From Cyanobium sp. CACIAM 14 (lineage in GTDB: Bacteria; Cyanobacteriota; Cyanobacteriia; PCC-6307; Cyanobiaceae): DNA of 64,000 nt. The position numbers and the translations under genes are program-made. Within the stretch, counting starts at the first letter, position 1. Each line of letters starts with the position of its first letter. Shown one piece after another: positions 37,029-46,264 of the stretch. Below the pieces are notes generated by a model. The model saw only the letters and a list, made by a program, of their open reading frames with translations, was not told the origin of the DNA and did no database searches. Location: contig JMRP01000001.1 in assembly GCA_000708525.1 (NCBI GenBank), positions 339,257 through 403,256 of the forward strand, in the 5' to 3' direction.

Positions 37029-37694
37029 CTAGCGGCCGCGGAGCCCCAGACCATGGGTATCCGTACCGCAACTCATCAGCAGGCCGCGGCGCTCCAGATC
37101 GGCCGCGATCGCTTCGCACACAAATGGCGTGGGCTGCCAGCGCTCCTGCATGCCGTAGTCGTACCAGACCTCGGCCCCATCGAAGCCCAGATCCGCGGCC
37201 GCGGCGATCAGCCGCTGATGGGGGAGGCGGTAGCGGGCGGGATGGGCCAGCAGCGCCAGGCCGTCCGCGGCCCGGATCGCCTCCACCACCGCGGCGGCCC
37301 GCAGGGCCGGACCCACCACGGCGGTGCCCTGGAGATAGGGCTCCAGGCTCGGATGCTCCTCGGCGAAGCCCAGAGCGAGAACATGCACCAGGCAGCCCTC
37401 CAGCAGGCAGCTGATCTCGACGCCGCGCCACAGAGTGGGTGCATGCCCGCCCCGCCGGCGGCGCGCCGCGAAGTCCTTGGCGACGGCCCCATGGGCCGCC
37501 AGCGCATGATGATCGGTGACCGCCAGGTGCTCCAGCCCGATGGCGACGGCCTCGGCGGCCAGCTCCGCGGGGTGGAGGCTGCCGTCGCTGCAGATGCTGT
37601 GGCAGTGGAAGTTGAAGCGGTGCGGACAGCTCTCCGCCGTCACCTGGCGGAGCACCGGCGTGAGCGGATGGTCGAGGGCTTCAGGCCGGAGCAC
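37029..37694 (-). CDS. PHP-domain metal-dependent phosphoesterase
   Basis: A 221-residue protein of the PHP superfamily. Metal ligands are visible in FNFHCHSICSDGSL, LAVTDHHAL, GVEIS and the C-terminal CGTDTHG. These proteins hydrolyse phosphate monoesters or nucleotides (for example 3',5'-bisnucleotides); the substrate here is not determinable. GTG start at 37694 overlaps the hemJ 3' end by 14 bases, so the two are probably translated together. Confidence 0.88.
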   Translation of the reverse strand: MLRPEALDHPLTPVLRQVTAESCPHRFNFHCHSICSDGSLHPAELAAEAVAIGLEHLAVTDHHALAAHGAVAKDFAARRRRGGHAPTLWRGVEISCLLEGCLVHVLALGFAEEHPSLEPYLQGTAVVGPALRAAAVVEAIRAADGLALLAHPARYRLPHQRLIAAAADLGFDGAEVWYDYGMQERWQPTPFVCEAIAADLERRGLLMSCGTDTHGLGLRGR

Positions 37695-38298
37695 CGCCGC
37701 TCTCCTGACGGGCCAGGCGCTCGGCCCGCAGCCGCCGCCAGCGGGCGTAGAACTGGATCGAGCCGGCCATGAACACCACCAGGGCCACCAGGAACCAGGT
37801 GGCGGCGCCGGTGGGGAACTGGCCCTTGAACACCACCAGCATCACCACCAGCACGAGCAGCAGGGTGGGGAGTTCGTTGAGGGCCCGCAGCTGGCGGCCG
37901 CTCCAGCGGCAGTCACCGCGCTGCAACTGGCCCATCAGCCGGTAGCAGAACCCGTGGTAGGCAAGCAGGGCGGCCACGAAGGCCAGCTTGGCGTGCATCC
38001 AGGACTGTTTGAGCCAGAGCGGCTCCACCAGCAGCAGCCCCACCGCCATGGTCACCGCCACCACCATCCCCGGAGTGGTGATGATGTTGGCCAGGCGCCG
38101 CTCCATCAGGCCGTACTGGGCGTCGAAGGCCTGGCGCAGGGGGGGATCCAGGTCGGCGGCCTCCCGGTGGTAGATGAACAGCCGCACCAGATAGAACAGG
38201 CCGGCGAACCACACCACCACCCCGACGATGTGCAGGGTCTTGAACCAGAGGTAGGCCTCGGGGGGCCAGCTCAGGGAGGACAGCAGCGGCAGGGGCAT
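37681..38298 (-). CDS. hemJ: protoporphyrinogen IX oxidase HemJ
   Basis: A 205-residue membrane protein with four hydrophobic segments (about 17-40, 72-92, 105-120 and 140-185). LWFKTLHIVGVVVWFAGLFY carries the conserved histidine, MERRLANIITTPGM and WMHAKLAFV the other family residues. HemJ oxidises protoporphyrinogen IX to protoporphyrin IX for haem and chlorophyll in most cyanobacteria. ATG at 38296-38298. The downstream PHP gene overlaps it. Confidence 0.92.
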   Translation of the reverse strand: MPLPLLSSLSWPPEAYLWFKTLHIVGVVVWFAGLFYLVRLFIYHREAADLDPPLRQAFDAQYGLMERRLANIITTPGMVVAVTMAVGLLLVEPLWLKQSWMHAKLAFVAALLAYHGFCYRLMGQLQRGDCRWSGRQLRALNELPTLLLVLVVMLVVFKGQFPTGAATWFLVALVVFMAGSIQFYARWRRLRAERLARQESGGAPA

Positions 38299-38331
38299 TG
38301 CAGGCCCGCAATTGGGTGGCGGACGGACAAG

Positions 38332-39873
38332 CTAGACGCCGCCGGCGACGCAGGCCCGGTGGGCGGCCGCCGTGCTGCGGATCGCCTCCAGCTCCCCCTC
38401 GGGGAACTTCTCCAGCTGCTTCATCACCAGGGCCATGCGCGGGTTCGCCCCCAGGCTCCCCCGGTGGCGATCGAGGAAGTCCCAGTAGAGCGTATTGAAC
38501 GGGCAGGCGTGCTCACCGGTGCGCTGCTTCGGGTCGAAGCGGCAGCCCTTGCAGTAGGTGCCCATCCGGTTGATGTAGCTGCCGCTCGCCGCGTAGGGCT
38601 TGCTGGCCAGACGGCCGCCGTCGGCGAACAGCCCCATGCCCAGCACGTTGGTCTCCATCACCCAGTCGAAGCCGTCGATGAAGACCCGCCGGAACCAGCT
38701 GGTGAGCGCCGCCGGCTCCAGCCCCGCGATCAGGCCGTAGTTGGCCAGCAGCATCAGCCGCTGGATGTGGTGGGCGTAGGCCAGCTCCCGGATCGCGGCG
38801 AAGGTGTCGTCGAGGCAGGCCATGCCGCTGCCCCCCAGGCGCTCGAAGAAGGCCGGCAGGGGCTCGTGGTGGTCGAAGTGGTTGGAGGCGCCGTAGTCCT
38901 CCCCGAACCAGTGGTGGAGGCCGTGGGTGTACTCCCGCCAGCCGAGCACCTGGCGAAGGAACCCCTCCAGGCTGGCCAGAGGGGTGCGGCGGGCCCTCCC
39001 TTCGGCTTCCACCCGCCGGATCACCTCGAGGGGGTGCAGCAGGCCCAGGTTGAGATAGGGACTCAGCAGGGCATGCCAGAGGGTCGGCTGGCCGCTCACC
39101 ATCGCGTCCTGGTGGGGGCCGAAGCGCTCCAGCCGTGTGTCGATGAAGTGCTCCAGCACGGCGTGGGCCTGGGCCCGCGTCACCCCCCAGCGGAAGGGCT
39201 CGAGGTTCCCGGGCAGGGGCGAGGCGCCCGCCGCCAGCCTCCGCTCGCCGAGGGCTGCCACCTTGGCGATCACCGCTCCGGTGATGGCATCGGGCTCGAA
39301 CCAGAGCGGCTCGGGACCCACCAGGCCACGCCCCGGAGGCCGGCGGTTCTCCTGGTCATAGTTCCAGCGGTCGCCGAGGGGCTGCTCTCCCCCCTCCGCC
39401 ATCAGCACGCCGAAGCGCCGGCGACCCTCCCGGTAGAAGGTCTCCATGCGCAGCTGGCGGCGCCCCGAAGCCCAGGCCGCGAAGGCGGAGCGGCTCCAGA
39501 GAAAGGCGTTGGAGGGTACCCAGACGAGGGTCACCGGCAGGGCCAGAGCCTCGACCATCCGGCGGAAGGGGCGATCGGCGGGCTCCATCAGGCGCAGTTC
39601 GCGGATGCCCTCCCGGGCGATCCAGGACCGCAGCGCCTCGCCGAAGTCCTCCACTTCCAGGTGATCCACCGACCAGCCCGCCAGGCGCAGTTCGGCGGCG
39701 AAGTGGCGCATGGCGCTCCACACCAGCACCAGCTTCTGGACGTGCACAGGGCGCCCGCTCGGCCAGGCGGCACTTTCGATCAGCAGCACCCGGACGCGGC
39801 TCCGGTCCTGGTCCGCCAGCGCCGCCTGACCGGGATGCAGCTGGTCTCCCAGCACCCACACACCCGTGGTCAC
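38332..39873 (-). CDS. Fe-S cluster cryptochrome/photolyase-related protein
   Basis: A 513-residue member of the FeS-BCP / CryPro group (bacterial (6-4) photolyase type). The N-terminal Rossmann domain starts GVWVLGDQLHPGQ; the FAD-binding helical domain contains LGWREYTHGLHHWF and ANYGLIAGLEPAAL. The C-terminal cysteines in TYCKGCRFDPKQRTG and HACPFN, plus one upstream (MACLDD), can hold the [4Fe-4S] cluster. It probably repairs UV lesions or senses light. GTG start. It neighbours uvrC, another UV repair gene, two genes upstream. Confidence 0.9.
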   Translation of the reverse strand: MTTGVWVLGDQLHPGQAALADQDRSRVRVLLIESAAWPSGRPVHVQKLVLVWSAMRHFAAELRLAGWSVDHLEVEDFGEALRSWIAREGIRELRLMEPADRPFRRMVEALALPVTLVWVPSNAFLWSRSAFAAWASGRRQLRMETFYREGRRRFGVLMAEGGEQPLGDRWNYDQENRRPPGRGLVGPEPLWFEPDAITGAVIAKVAALGERRLAAGASPLPGNLEPFRWGVTRAQAHAVLEHFIDTRLERFGPHQDAMVSGQPTLWHALLSPYLNLGLLHPLEVIRRVEAEGRARRTPLASLEGFLRQVLGWREYTHGLHHWFGEDYGASNHFDHHEPLPAFFERLGGSGMACLDDTFAAIRELAYAHHIQRLMLLANYGLIAGLEPAALTSWFRRVFIDGFDWVMETNVLGMGLFADGGRLASKPYAASGSYINRMGTYCKGCRFDPKQRTGEHACPFNTLYWDFLDRHRGSLGANPRMALVMKQLEKFPEGELEAIRSTAAAHRACVAGGV

Positions 39874-39885
39874 CGGTCGCCCCGC

Positions 39886-40191
39886 TCAGGCTGCACCCGC
39901 CAGCCGGCAGAGCCTTCGCGCCACGGCCGCGGCATGACCTCGCTCCACCGGCCCGTAGCGCGGGCTGATGACCCCATCCCGGCAATCCACCACGATCCGC
40001 TCATGATGACGGTCCTGATCGCTCACCCGCAGCCTCAGCTGCCAGTGGTGGCTGGCGCTGCGGCTGATCTCATCGCCACAGACCGGGCCGACGCAGAGAC
40101 CGGGCGATGCCCTCACCGGGGAGACCGGGGCTCCCAGCAGCACCCACAGACACAGCAGCAGGGAGGCCCAGAGCGAAGCGAAGCCCCTCAT
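39886..40191 (-). CDS. small secreted hypothetical protein
   Basis: A 101-residue protein with a clear signal peptide (residues 1-28, [17 protein letters not shown], cleavage after VRASP-like sequence). The mature part has four cysteines ([21 protein letters not shown]) and is likely periplasmic. Its ATG overlaps the uvrC stop by four bases, so it is translated from the uvrC message. Function unknown; the link to DNA repair may only be positional. Confidence 0.72.
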   Translation of the reverse strand: MRGFASLWASLLLCLWVLLGAPVSPVRASPGLCVGPVCGDEISRSASHHWQLRLRVSDQDRHHERIVVDCRDGVISPRYGPVERGHAAAVARRLCRLAGAA

Positions 40192-42212
40192 CCCGCCAAC
40201 TCCAGAGGATGGCCGGGGCCTTCGAGGGCATCGGCCCCGGCGGCCATGGCGGCATCGTCACCGCTGCCGCCGGCCGGATGGAAGTAGTCCCAGATCTGGC
40301 AGGCCAGGGCCGGCCCCATGCCCGGCACCTCGGCGATCTGCCCGGGACTGGCCAGCTGGATGGCGTCGATGGAGCGGAAGTGGGCCAGCAGGTCCTTCAC
40401 CCGCCGCGGGCCGACGCCGGGGATGTCGCTCAGCCTGGAGCGCTTCATCCGCTCCCCGCGCTGCTGGCGGTGGTAGCTCACCGCAAAGCGGTGGGCCTCG
40501 TCCCGCAGCCGTCGCAGCAGCACAACCCCCAGCTGGTCGGCGTCGGTGTCGAGGGGCTCGCGGGCACCGGGCAGGAACACCTCCTCCCGCTGCTTGGCCA
40601 GGGAGCACACCACCAGCTCCTCGTGCAGATCCAGCTCCCGCAGGGCCTCCATCACCGCCGACAGCTGGCCCTTGCCGCCATCGATCATCACCACGTCCGG
40701 CCAGTCGTTGAGGCCATCGGTGTGCAGGGCGGAGGCGCCGGCCCGCCGCAGGGCCGCCAGGTCGGCCCCCTCCGCCTTGGCCTGCGACCAGCGCCGGAAA
40801 CGGCGGCGCATGATCTCCGCCATCGCCATGAAGTCGTCGGAGTGGCCGGCGCGGATGCTGCTGCTGCGGATCCGGTACTTGCGGTAGTGCTGCCGGGCCG
40901 GCAGGCCGTCGATGAACACCACCTGGGAGGCGACGGCATCGCTGCCCTGGATGTGGCTGATGTCGTAGCCCTCGATCCGCCGGGGCGGCACCGGCAGTTC
41001 CAGGATCTGGGCGAGGTCCTCGGTGGCGAGCTGCTGCTGCTCCGCCCCCCGCTGGGCCCGGGCCAGCTCGAAGCCGGCGTTGCGCTCCACCAGTTCGATC
41101 AGGTCCGCCTTCTGCCGACGCTGGGGCACCACCAGCTTCACCCGCCGGCCCCGCCGTTCCGCCAGCCAGTCGCCGATCAGCTCCTGGGCCGGCAGGGCAT
41201 GCTGCAGCACCAGCTCCGGTGGGATCTCCACGGGCTCCACCTGGCTGTAGTGCTCCTCGATCACGCGCTGCAGCACCTGCCCGGGGGTGGCGATCGCCGC
41301 ATCGGCGGTGTAGCCCAGCCGCCCCACCAGCTTGCCGGCGCGCATCTGGAACAGCTGCACCGCGGCCACCCGCTCATCCGCCGCCAGGGCGATCACGTCC
41401 CGGCTCACGGAACTGTCCCCCAGGCTCATCTTCTGATCGGCGGTGAGCAGGTCGAGGCCCTGGATCTGGTCCCGCACCCGGGCGGCGGCTTCGAAATCGA
41501 GGCGCTCGGCGTAGCGCTCCATCTGTTGCCGCAACAAGGACAGCAGCTCGTCGTTGCGCCCCTGGAACACCATCGCCACCTTGCGCAGGATGCGGTGGTA
41601 GTCCTCGGAGCCGATCTTCTCCTGGCAGACCCCCGGGCAGCGGCCGATGTCGTAGTTGAGGCAGGGGCGGTCGCGGTAGAGGGGCTGGGGGCGCTGGCGC
41701 AGGGGAAACACCCGCTTGACGATGGCCAGGGTGCGGCGAAGCAGGCCCACGTCCACGTAGGGGCCGTAGAAGCGATCCAGCGGGCTGCGCAGACGGCGGC
41801 GGCGGGTGATGAAGATGCGCGGATAGGGCTCGCTCCAGGTGATGCAGAGGTAGGGGTACTTCTTGTCGTCCTTCAGCAGGACGTTGAAGTGGGGCTGGTG
41901 GTTCTTGATCAGGTTCGACTCGAGCGCCAGCGCTTCGGCCTCGCTGTCGGTGACGATGAACTCGATCTCGCAGACCTGGCGCACCATCAGGGCGATGCGG
42001 GGGCTGAGGTCGTGGGAGTCGCGGAAGTAGCTGCGCACCCGGGCCCGCAGGCTCTTCGACTTGCCGATGTAGAGGATCCGGTCACCGGCATCCCGCAGCA
42101 GGTAGCAGCCCGGCTCGGCCGGCAGCTCCTTCAGGCGGGCCTCCAGCCGCTCCGGCCGCAGCACCAGGGGGCCGTCGGTGGCGGCAGCCGCCGTGGCGAC
42201 CGGCTCAGCCAT
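40188..42212 (-). CDS. uvrC: excinuclease ABC subunit C
   Basis: A 674-residue UvrC, the dual-incision nuclease of nucleotide excision repair. The GIY-YIG domain is at about 30-110 ([19 protein letters not shown]), the UVR motif that binds UvrB at about 215-250 ([23 protein letters not shown] core [13 protein letters not shown]), the RNase H-like domain at about 390-560 ([20 protein letters not shown]) and a C-terminal helix-hairpin-helix pair ([16 protein letters not shown]). Length and order are typical. Start ATG at 42210-42212. Confidence 0.96.
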   Translation of the reverse strand: MAEPVATAAAATDGPLVLRPERLEARLKELPAEPGCYLLRDAGDRILYIGKSKSLRARVRSYFRDSHDLSPRIALMVRQVCEIEFIVTDSEAEALALESNLIKNHQPHFNVLLKDDKKYPYLCITWSEPYPRIFITRRRRLRSPLDRFYGPYVDVGLLRRTLAIVKRVFPLRQRPQPLYRDRPCLNYDIGRCPGVCQEKIGSEDYHRILRKVAMVFQGRNDELLSLLRQQMERYAERLDFEAAARVRDQIQGLDLLTADQKMSLGDSSVSRDVIALAADERVAAVQLFQMRAGKLVGRLGYTADAAIATPGQVLQRVIEEHYSQVEPVEIPPELVLQHALPAQELIGDWLAERRGRRVKLVVPQRRQKADLIELVERNAGFELARAQRGAEQQQLATEDLAQILELPVPPRRIEGYDISHIQGSDAVASQVVFIDGLPARQHYRKYRIRSSSIRAGHSDDFMAMAEIMRRRFRRWSQAKAEGADLAALRRAGASALHTDGLNDWPDVVMIDGGKGQLSAVMEALRELDLHEELVVCSLAKQREEVFLPGAREPLDTDADQLGVVLLRRLRDEAHRFAVSYHRQQRGERMKRSRLSDIPGVGPRRVKDLLAHFRSIDAIQLASPGQIAEVPGMGPALACQIWDYFHPAGGSGDDAAMAAGADALEGPGHPLELAG

Positions 42213-42221
42213 GGCGCCGCC

Positions 42222-42713
42222 TCAACCGCCGTACTGCCAGCCCGTGGCGGCCAGTTCCAGGGCGGGAGCGTCGCGGTGCAGGGTGGCCGTCTTCACCTCC
42301 CCAACGAAGACGGTGTGGTCGCCGTGATCCACCTGGCCCACCAGCAGGCATTCCACCGCCCCCAGGGCGTCGTCGAGAACCGGCAGCCCCAGAGGGCCCA
42401 GCTTGAAGGGAGCTGCCTCGAAGCGGCCGCCCACCCCCTTCTGAGGTTTGAAGAACACAGCGGCCAGGTCCTTCTGGTCGGCCGCCAGCACGTTCAGGGA
42501 GAAGCGGCCGCTGCGGCGGATCATGCCGTTGCTGGTGGAGTCGGCCCGCACCGCCATCACCACCAGGGGAGGCTCGAAGGACCCCTGGGTCACCCAGCTG
42601 GCGGTGAAGCCGTTGACCTCCTCGCCCTCGGCGACGCCGCAGATGAAGATCCCGTGGGGGATCTTGCGCAGGAGGGTCTTCTTGGCGGCCGCGTCCAGAA
42701 CAGCTTCGGTCAT
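42222..42713 (-). CDS. flavin reductase-like FMN-binding protein
   Basis: A 163-residue protein of the flavin reductase (NADH:FMN oxidoreductase) domain family, close to the C-terminal module of cyanobacterial flavodiiron proteins. KIPHGIFICGV, NGFTASWVTQGSFEPPLV, FSLNVLAADQKDLA and DHTVFVGEV are conserved blocks. No flavodiiron beta-lactamase part is attached, so it is a standalone reductase. The ATG at 42711-42713 is chosen over an upstream codon that would add 19 residues. uvrC follows nine bases downstream. Confidence 0.9.
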   Translation of the reverse strand: MTEAVLDAAAKKTLLRKIPHGIFICGVAEGEEVNGFTASWVTQGSFEPPLVVMAVRADSTSNGMIRRSGRFSLNVLAADQKDLAAVFFKPQKGVGGRFEAAPFKLGPLGLPVLDDALGAVECLLVGQVDHGDHTVFVGEVKTATLHRDAPALELAATGWQYGG

Positions 42714-42781
42714 GGGGCTTAGGACAGCGTCTGGGTTCGACTCTAGGAACCGGACCGGCGGCCCCTCCATAGGCTGGAGCC

Positions 42782-43258
42782 ATGCGAGCCCTCTACCCCG
42801 GCAGTTTCGACCCCCTCACCCTCGGCCATCTGGATCTGATCGACCGGGCGGCGCGCCTCTTCGACGCCGTGGTGGTGGCGGTGCTGCAGAACCCCGCCAA
42901 GCAGCCCACGTTCTCGCTGGAGCAGCGGCTGGAGCAGATCCGCCGAGCGACCGAGGGGATCCCGGGCATCGAGGTGGGCCATTTCGACGGTCTGACCGTC
43001 AACTACGCCCAGGCCTGCGAGGCCCAGGTGATCCTGCGGGGGCTGCGGGCCCTGAGCGACTTCGAGTTCGAGCTGCAGATCGCCCACACCAACCAGACCC
43101 TGGCCCCCCGGGTCGAGACCCTGTTCATGGCGACCGCCGCCCACCACAGCTTTCTGAGCAGCTCGGTGGTGAAGGAGGTGGCCCGCTTCGGCGGCGACGT
43201 GGGCCACATGGTGCCGGCGGGAGTGGCCATCGACCTGGAGAGGCTCTTTAATCGCTAG
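42782..43258 (+). CDS. coaD: pantetheine-phosphate adenylyltransferase
   Basis: A 158-residue PPAT, the penultimate enzyme of coenzyme A synthesis. [19 protein letters not shown] holds the nucleotidyltransferase (T/H)xGH motif, [14 protein letters not shown] the substrate-binding block, and [19 protein letters not shown] the C-terminal ISSS-like loop. ATG at 42782. The flavin reductase gene is divergent 68 bases away; the coiled-coil gene follows after 19 bases on the same strand. Confidence 0.96.
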   Translation: MRALYPGSFDPLTLGHLDLIDRAARLFDAVVVAVLQNPAKQPTFSLEQRLEQIRRATEGIPGIEVGHFDGLTVNYAQACEAQVILRGLRALSDFEFELQIAHTNQTLAPRVETLFMATAAHHSFLSSSVVKEVARFGGDVGHMVPAGVAIDLERLFNR

Positions 43259-43277
43259 GCAGCTCCCGCATCCCGAT

Positions 43278-44225
43278 ATGGCTGAGGTCCGCATCACCGT
43301 TCTCGACCAGCTCGACCAGCTGGAGGAGATCGTCCTCGACGGCAGCAGGATCCCGTTCAGCGGCGGCCGGCTCGTGAACGAGCAGGACGCCATCGAGATG
43401 ATGGACGCGCTGCGGGAGGCCCTGCCGGGCCAGATCTCCCAGGCCGAGGATCTGATCCGCCAGCGCGAGAGCTTCATCGAGAAGGCCCGGGTGCAGGCCG
43501 AGGAGATCGTCACCCAGGCCCGGCGGGAGCGGGAGCAGCTCATCCATGCCGCCGCCATCCGCCAGGAGGCCGAGCGCCAGGTGGCGGAACAGCGGGAGCA
43601 GGCCCGTCAGCAGTGCGAGCAGATGGTGCTGCAGGCCCGCCAGCAGGTGGCCCAGACCGAACAGGAGCATCAGGCGCGGATGGCCCAGATGGAGCAGCAG
43701 TTCGCCGCGCGGCGCCAGCAGCTGGAGCAGGAGGCCCAGCAGCGGCGCCAGCAGCTGGAACAGGAGGCGGCGGAGCGCAACCGCCAGCTGCTGGAGCAGC
43801 ACGAGCGCAGCCGGGCCCAGGCCCTGCAGGAACTGGAGGGCATCCGCCAGGAGGGGCTGAGGATCCAGCGCGACAGCCAGGCCGAGGCCGAGCGCCTCCA
43901 CGCCGATGCGCTCCAGTTCCGCCAGCAGACCCAGCAGCAGTGCGATGCCCTGGTCAACCGCAGCCGCCAGGAGGCGACGGCCATCCAGGAGGGGGCCAAC
44001 CGCTACGCCGAGCAGGTGCTCGGAGAACTGGAGGTGCGCCTCAAGGAGCTCAGCCAGGTGGTGCTCGGAGGCCGGAAGGAGCTGGTGCGCCTGCAGGCCC
44101 AGGAGACCAGCCCCGTGAGCCGGTCGGTGGAGGCTCCGATCCCCCTCGAGAGCGGAACGGTCAGCCGGGCCCGTCGGGCCGCCGGTCGTCTGCGCCGTGC
44201 CGCCAGCCGTGGCCTGGCCAGCTGA
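43278..44225 (+). CDS. coiled-coil protein with hendecad repeats
   Basis: A 315-residue, Gln/Glu/Arg-rich protein. Residues about 1-50 are a globular start (VRITVLDQLDQLEEIVLDG, then FSGGRLVNEQDA); 50-265 form one long helix. Between about 145 and 190 the sequence steps in 11-residue units (RRQQLEQEAQQ, RRQQLEQEAAE, RNRQLLEQHER, SRAQALQELEG), a right-handed or straight coiled coil. The tail is basic. DivIVA-like or F0 b-subunit-like resemblance is generic. It follows coaD, as I recall for related cyanobacteria. Function unknown; a scaffold is plausible. Confidence 0.8.
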   Translation: MAEVRITVLDQLDQLEEIVLDGSRIPFSGGRLVNEQDAIEMMDALREALPGQISQAEDLIRQRESFIEKARVQAEEIVTQARREREQLIHAAAIRQEAERQVAEQREQARQQCEQMVLQARQQVAQTEQEHQARMAQMEQQFAARRQQLEQEAQQRRQQLEQEAAERNRQLLEQHERSRAQALQELEGIRQEGLRIQRDSQAEAERLHADALQFRQQTQQQCDALVNRSRQEATAIQEGANRYAEQVLGELEVRLKELSQVVLGGRKELVRLQAQETSPVSRSVEAPIPLESGTVSRARRAAGRLRRAASRGLAS

Positions 44226-44258
44226 GCGCTGGCCTCTGACGACGCTCAGGTCTGACGC

Positions 44259-45656
44259 TCAGGAGCTCGTCGGGCAGAGCCCGACGTTCTGCTGCACCAC
44301 ACGCAGCATCTCGCCGATCGTGGTGTTGGGAGACGCGGCGCCGGCGGAGAGGGCGCTCACATACCGGGGACCATCGGCGGTCTGGAGGACCCCACTGATC
44401 GAGCGGACGCCGGTGAGCGTGCCCGTCTTGGCGAAGAGCTGGCCGTCGAGGCTGGTGCCCTTGTACAGGTTGCGCAGCGTGCCGCGGCGGCCGGCGATGG
44501 CCAGGGAACTGACGTAGTCCCTTGCGAAGGGATGGTGGTCCATGCGCAGCAGGAGGGCCACCAGAAACCGGCTCGTGACCCGGTCCGAGCGGTCCAGGCC
44601 ACTGCCATCGGCGATGCGCACCCCTTCCAGGGGAAGCCCCTGCGCGCTGAGCCAGAGATAGGCCCGCCGGGTGGCCTCCGTCACGTCCCAGGTGCCTGCC
44701 GCCTGGCGCAGGAGCACCTCGGCCGTGAAGTTGTGACTTTCCGTGTTGGCCAGGCTGAGCAGCCCGTGCATCGACGTGGAGGGCTCCTCATGCACCAGCA
44801 CGGCATCGCTGGGCAGGGGCAGCCGCGCCGAGACCAGATCCAGCTGGACCTGCCGGCCGCCGCTGGCGATGAGGCTCCGGCGCAACAGGGTCTGGAGACG
44901 GGAAGGCGGATCGCTGACGGCGTCCTCGATGGCGTTGCTGGTCACGGCCAGCCGGGTGATCGGGGCGCCGTAGGCGTAGGACCTGTCGGCCACGTTCCAG
45001 CCCTGGGGCCACCAGTCCTGGGGGGATTCCTCGGCGAGCTGCAGGCGGACGGGGAACTGGGGGGAGGCCGAGGCGGCCCCGGCGGCGAGGGCCAGCTGGG
45101 CGAAACGCTGCAGCTGGGGCAGGGCGAGGTCGGGATCGCCCTGACCCGTCAGCCGCAGGGTGCCGTCGGCGAGGCGCCAGAGCTGGGTGGTGAGCCGGTA
45201 GTCGGGGCCAAGCCGGTCGAGGGCGAAGGCGGTGGTGACCAGCTTCTGGTTCGACGCCGGCACCCTGGGAAGCTGGCCGTTCACGTCGACCAGCAGGTGA
45301 CCGCTGCCATCGGCGACGCTGAAGCTCCAGCGGGGGGCCTCGCCCCCGAGCACCTGAGCGACCTGACGCTGCAGCGAGGGACAGCTGACCTCACTGGCCA
45401 GCCTCGGCATGCCGATCGGCGGCGGTGCCGGCGGCAGTGCCGCCACCGGCAGGGGGCGCCAGAGACGTGGTGAAGGGAGCGCCGGCGAGCTGGCCGCGGG
45501 AGCGCTGCGGATCGGTGCACCGCCCTCGAACGGGGCGCTCTGGGCCCAGCCAGCCCTCCCGAGGGCGGCGCTGCCGGCGACGGCCAGCAGCAGGGCCGCC
45601 AGGAACGGACGGCGGACAAGGCGCTGGGGCCTGGGAGTTCCGGCGGGACGGGTCAT
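44259..45656 (-). CDS. dacB: D-alanyl-D-alanine carboxypeptidase / endopeptidase (PBP4, S13)
   Basis: A 465-residue low-molecular-weight penicillin-binding protein. A signal sequence (about 15-38) is followed by a Pro/Ala-rich linker. The active site has SxxK at S135-K138 (PASNQKLV), the SxN-type motif in TESHNFTAE and KTG in LFAKTGTLTG. It trims peptidoglycan stem peptides in the periplasm. The ATG at 45656 follows the DUF4330 stop after one base, so the pair is probably cotranslated. Confidence 0.93.
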   Translation of the reverse strand: MTRPAGTPRPQRLVRRPFLAALLLAVAGSAALGRAGWAQSAPFEGGAPIRSAPAASSPALPSPRLWRPLPVAALPPAPPPIGMPRLASEVSCPSLQRQVAQVLGGEAPRWSFSVADGSGHLLVDVNGQLPRVPASNQKLVTTAFALDRLGPDYRLTTQLWRLADGTLRLTGQGDPDLALPQLQRFAQLALAAGAASASPQFPVRLQLAEESPQDWWPQGWNVADRSYAYGAPITRLAVTSNAIEDAVSDPPSRLQTLLRRSLIASGGRQVQLDLVSARLPLPSDAVLVHEEPSTSMHGLLSLANTESHNFTAEVLLRQAAGTWDVTEATRRAYLWLSAQGLPLEGVRIADGSGLDRSDRVTSRFLVALLLRMDHHPFARDYVSSLAIAGRRGTLRNLYKGTSLDGQLFAKTGTLTGVRSISGVLQTADGPRYVSALSAGAASPNTTIGEMLRVVQQNVGLCPTSS

Positions 45657-45657
45657 G

Positions 45658-46182
45658 TCAGGAGGTTCCTAGCTTCAGGTCCGTGACGGTGCCGTTGAAG
45701 CGGTAGTTGGTGCCCTCCAGCTCGACGGGGGCACCGATCTTGATGGTCTGGTTGCCGAAGACCACACCGCCACCGGTGCGAAGGCCCTGGCCCTCGAGCA
45801 CGAAGCGGCCATCGAAGGTGCTGAAGGTCTTCTGGTTGGGGTCGGGAGCGCTCACCACCTTGCCCTCAGGGTTGAGGGTGGAGATGATCCGATCCAGGGG
45901 AATGATCCGTTTGACGGCGACGTTGCCGTGGGGCTGGTTGCGGATCACGATCGCCACCTGACCCTCCTTGCGGGCCTGCTGCATCAGGCCGGCGGGGTCG
46001 GCGGCGGGCGCGCCGCGCACGTCGACCATGACGGTGACGGGCTCGAGGGATCCCGTGGCCCGGGCCACGGCACCGCTCAGCCGGGGGCTCCAGATGACCC
46101 CGCCGATCGCGAGCAGCGCCGCGGCGGCGGCACCGAGGTCGATCAGGCTCCAGGAGCGGGACTTGGGCGTTTCGCTGGACAT
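45658..46182 (-). CDS. DUF4330 family membrane-anchored protein
   Basis: A 174-residue protein. One N-terminal membrane segment (about 13-32, LIDLGAAAAALLAIGGVIW) is followed by a soluble beta-rich domain with VTVMVDVRGAPAADP, VAIVIRNQPHGNVAVK and GVVFGNQTIKIGAPVELEG. This matches the cyanobacterial DUF4330 family, function unknown. ATG at 46182 is preferred over GTG at 46188. It sits directly before dacB, so an envelope role is possible. Confidence 0.82.
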   Translation of the reverse strand: MSSETPKSRSWSLIDLGAAAAALLAIGGVIWSPRLSGAVARATGSLEPVTVMVDVRGAPAADPAGLMQQARKEGQVAIVIRNQPHGNVAVKRIIPLDRIISTLNPEGKVVSAPDPNQKTFSTFDGRFVLEGQGLRTGGGVVFGNQTIKIGAPVELEGTNYRFNGTVTDLKLGTS

Positions 46183-46264
46183 GGGCACCGGAAAGCCCGC
46201 GAAGTGTACGCAGGCCCACCGGGAAGCACCAGCCGCCCCGGGCTCTCGCGACCGGCGCCGGAAC

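Noticed and set aside
37516..42722. Two long plus-strand frames opposite hemJ, the photolyase-like gene and uvrC
   Set aside because: Low-complexity His/Gln/Gly-rich products antisense to well-identified genes.
44226..44258. Direct repeat GACGCTCAG between the coiled-coil gene and dacB
   Set aside because: Nine-base repeat in a 33-base spacer, too short to mean more than a local duplication.
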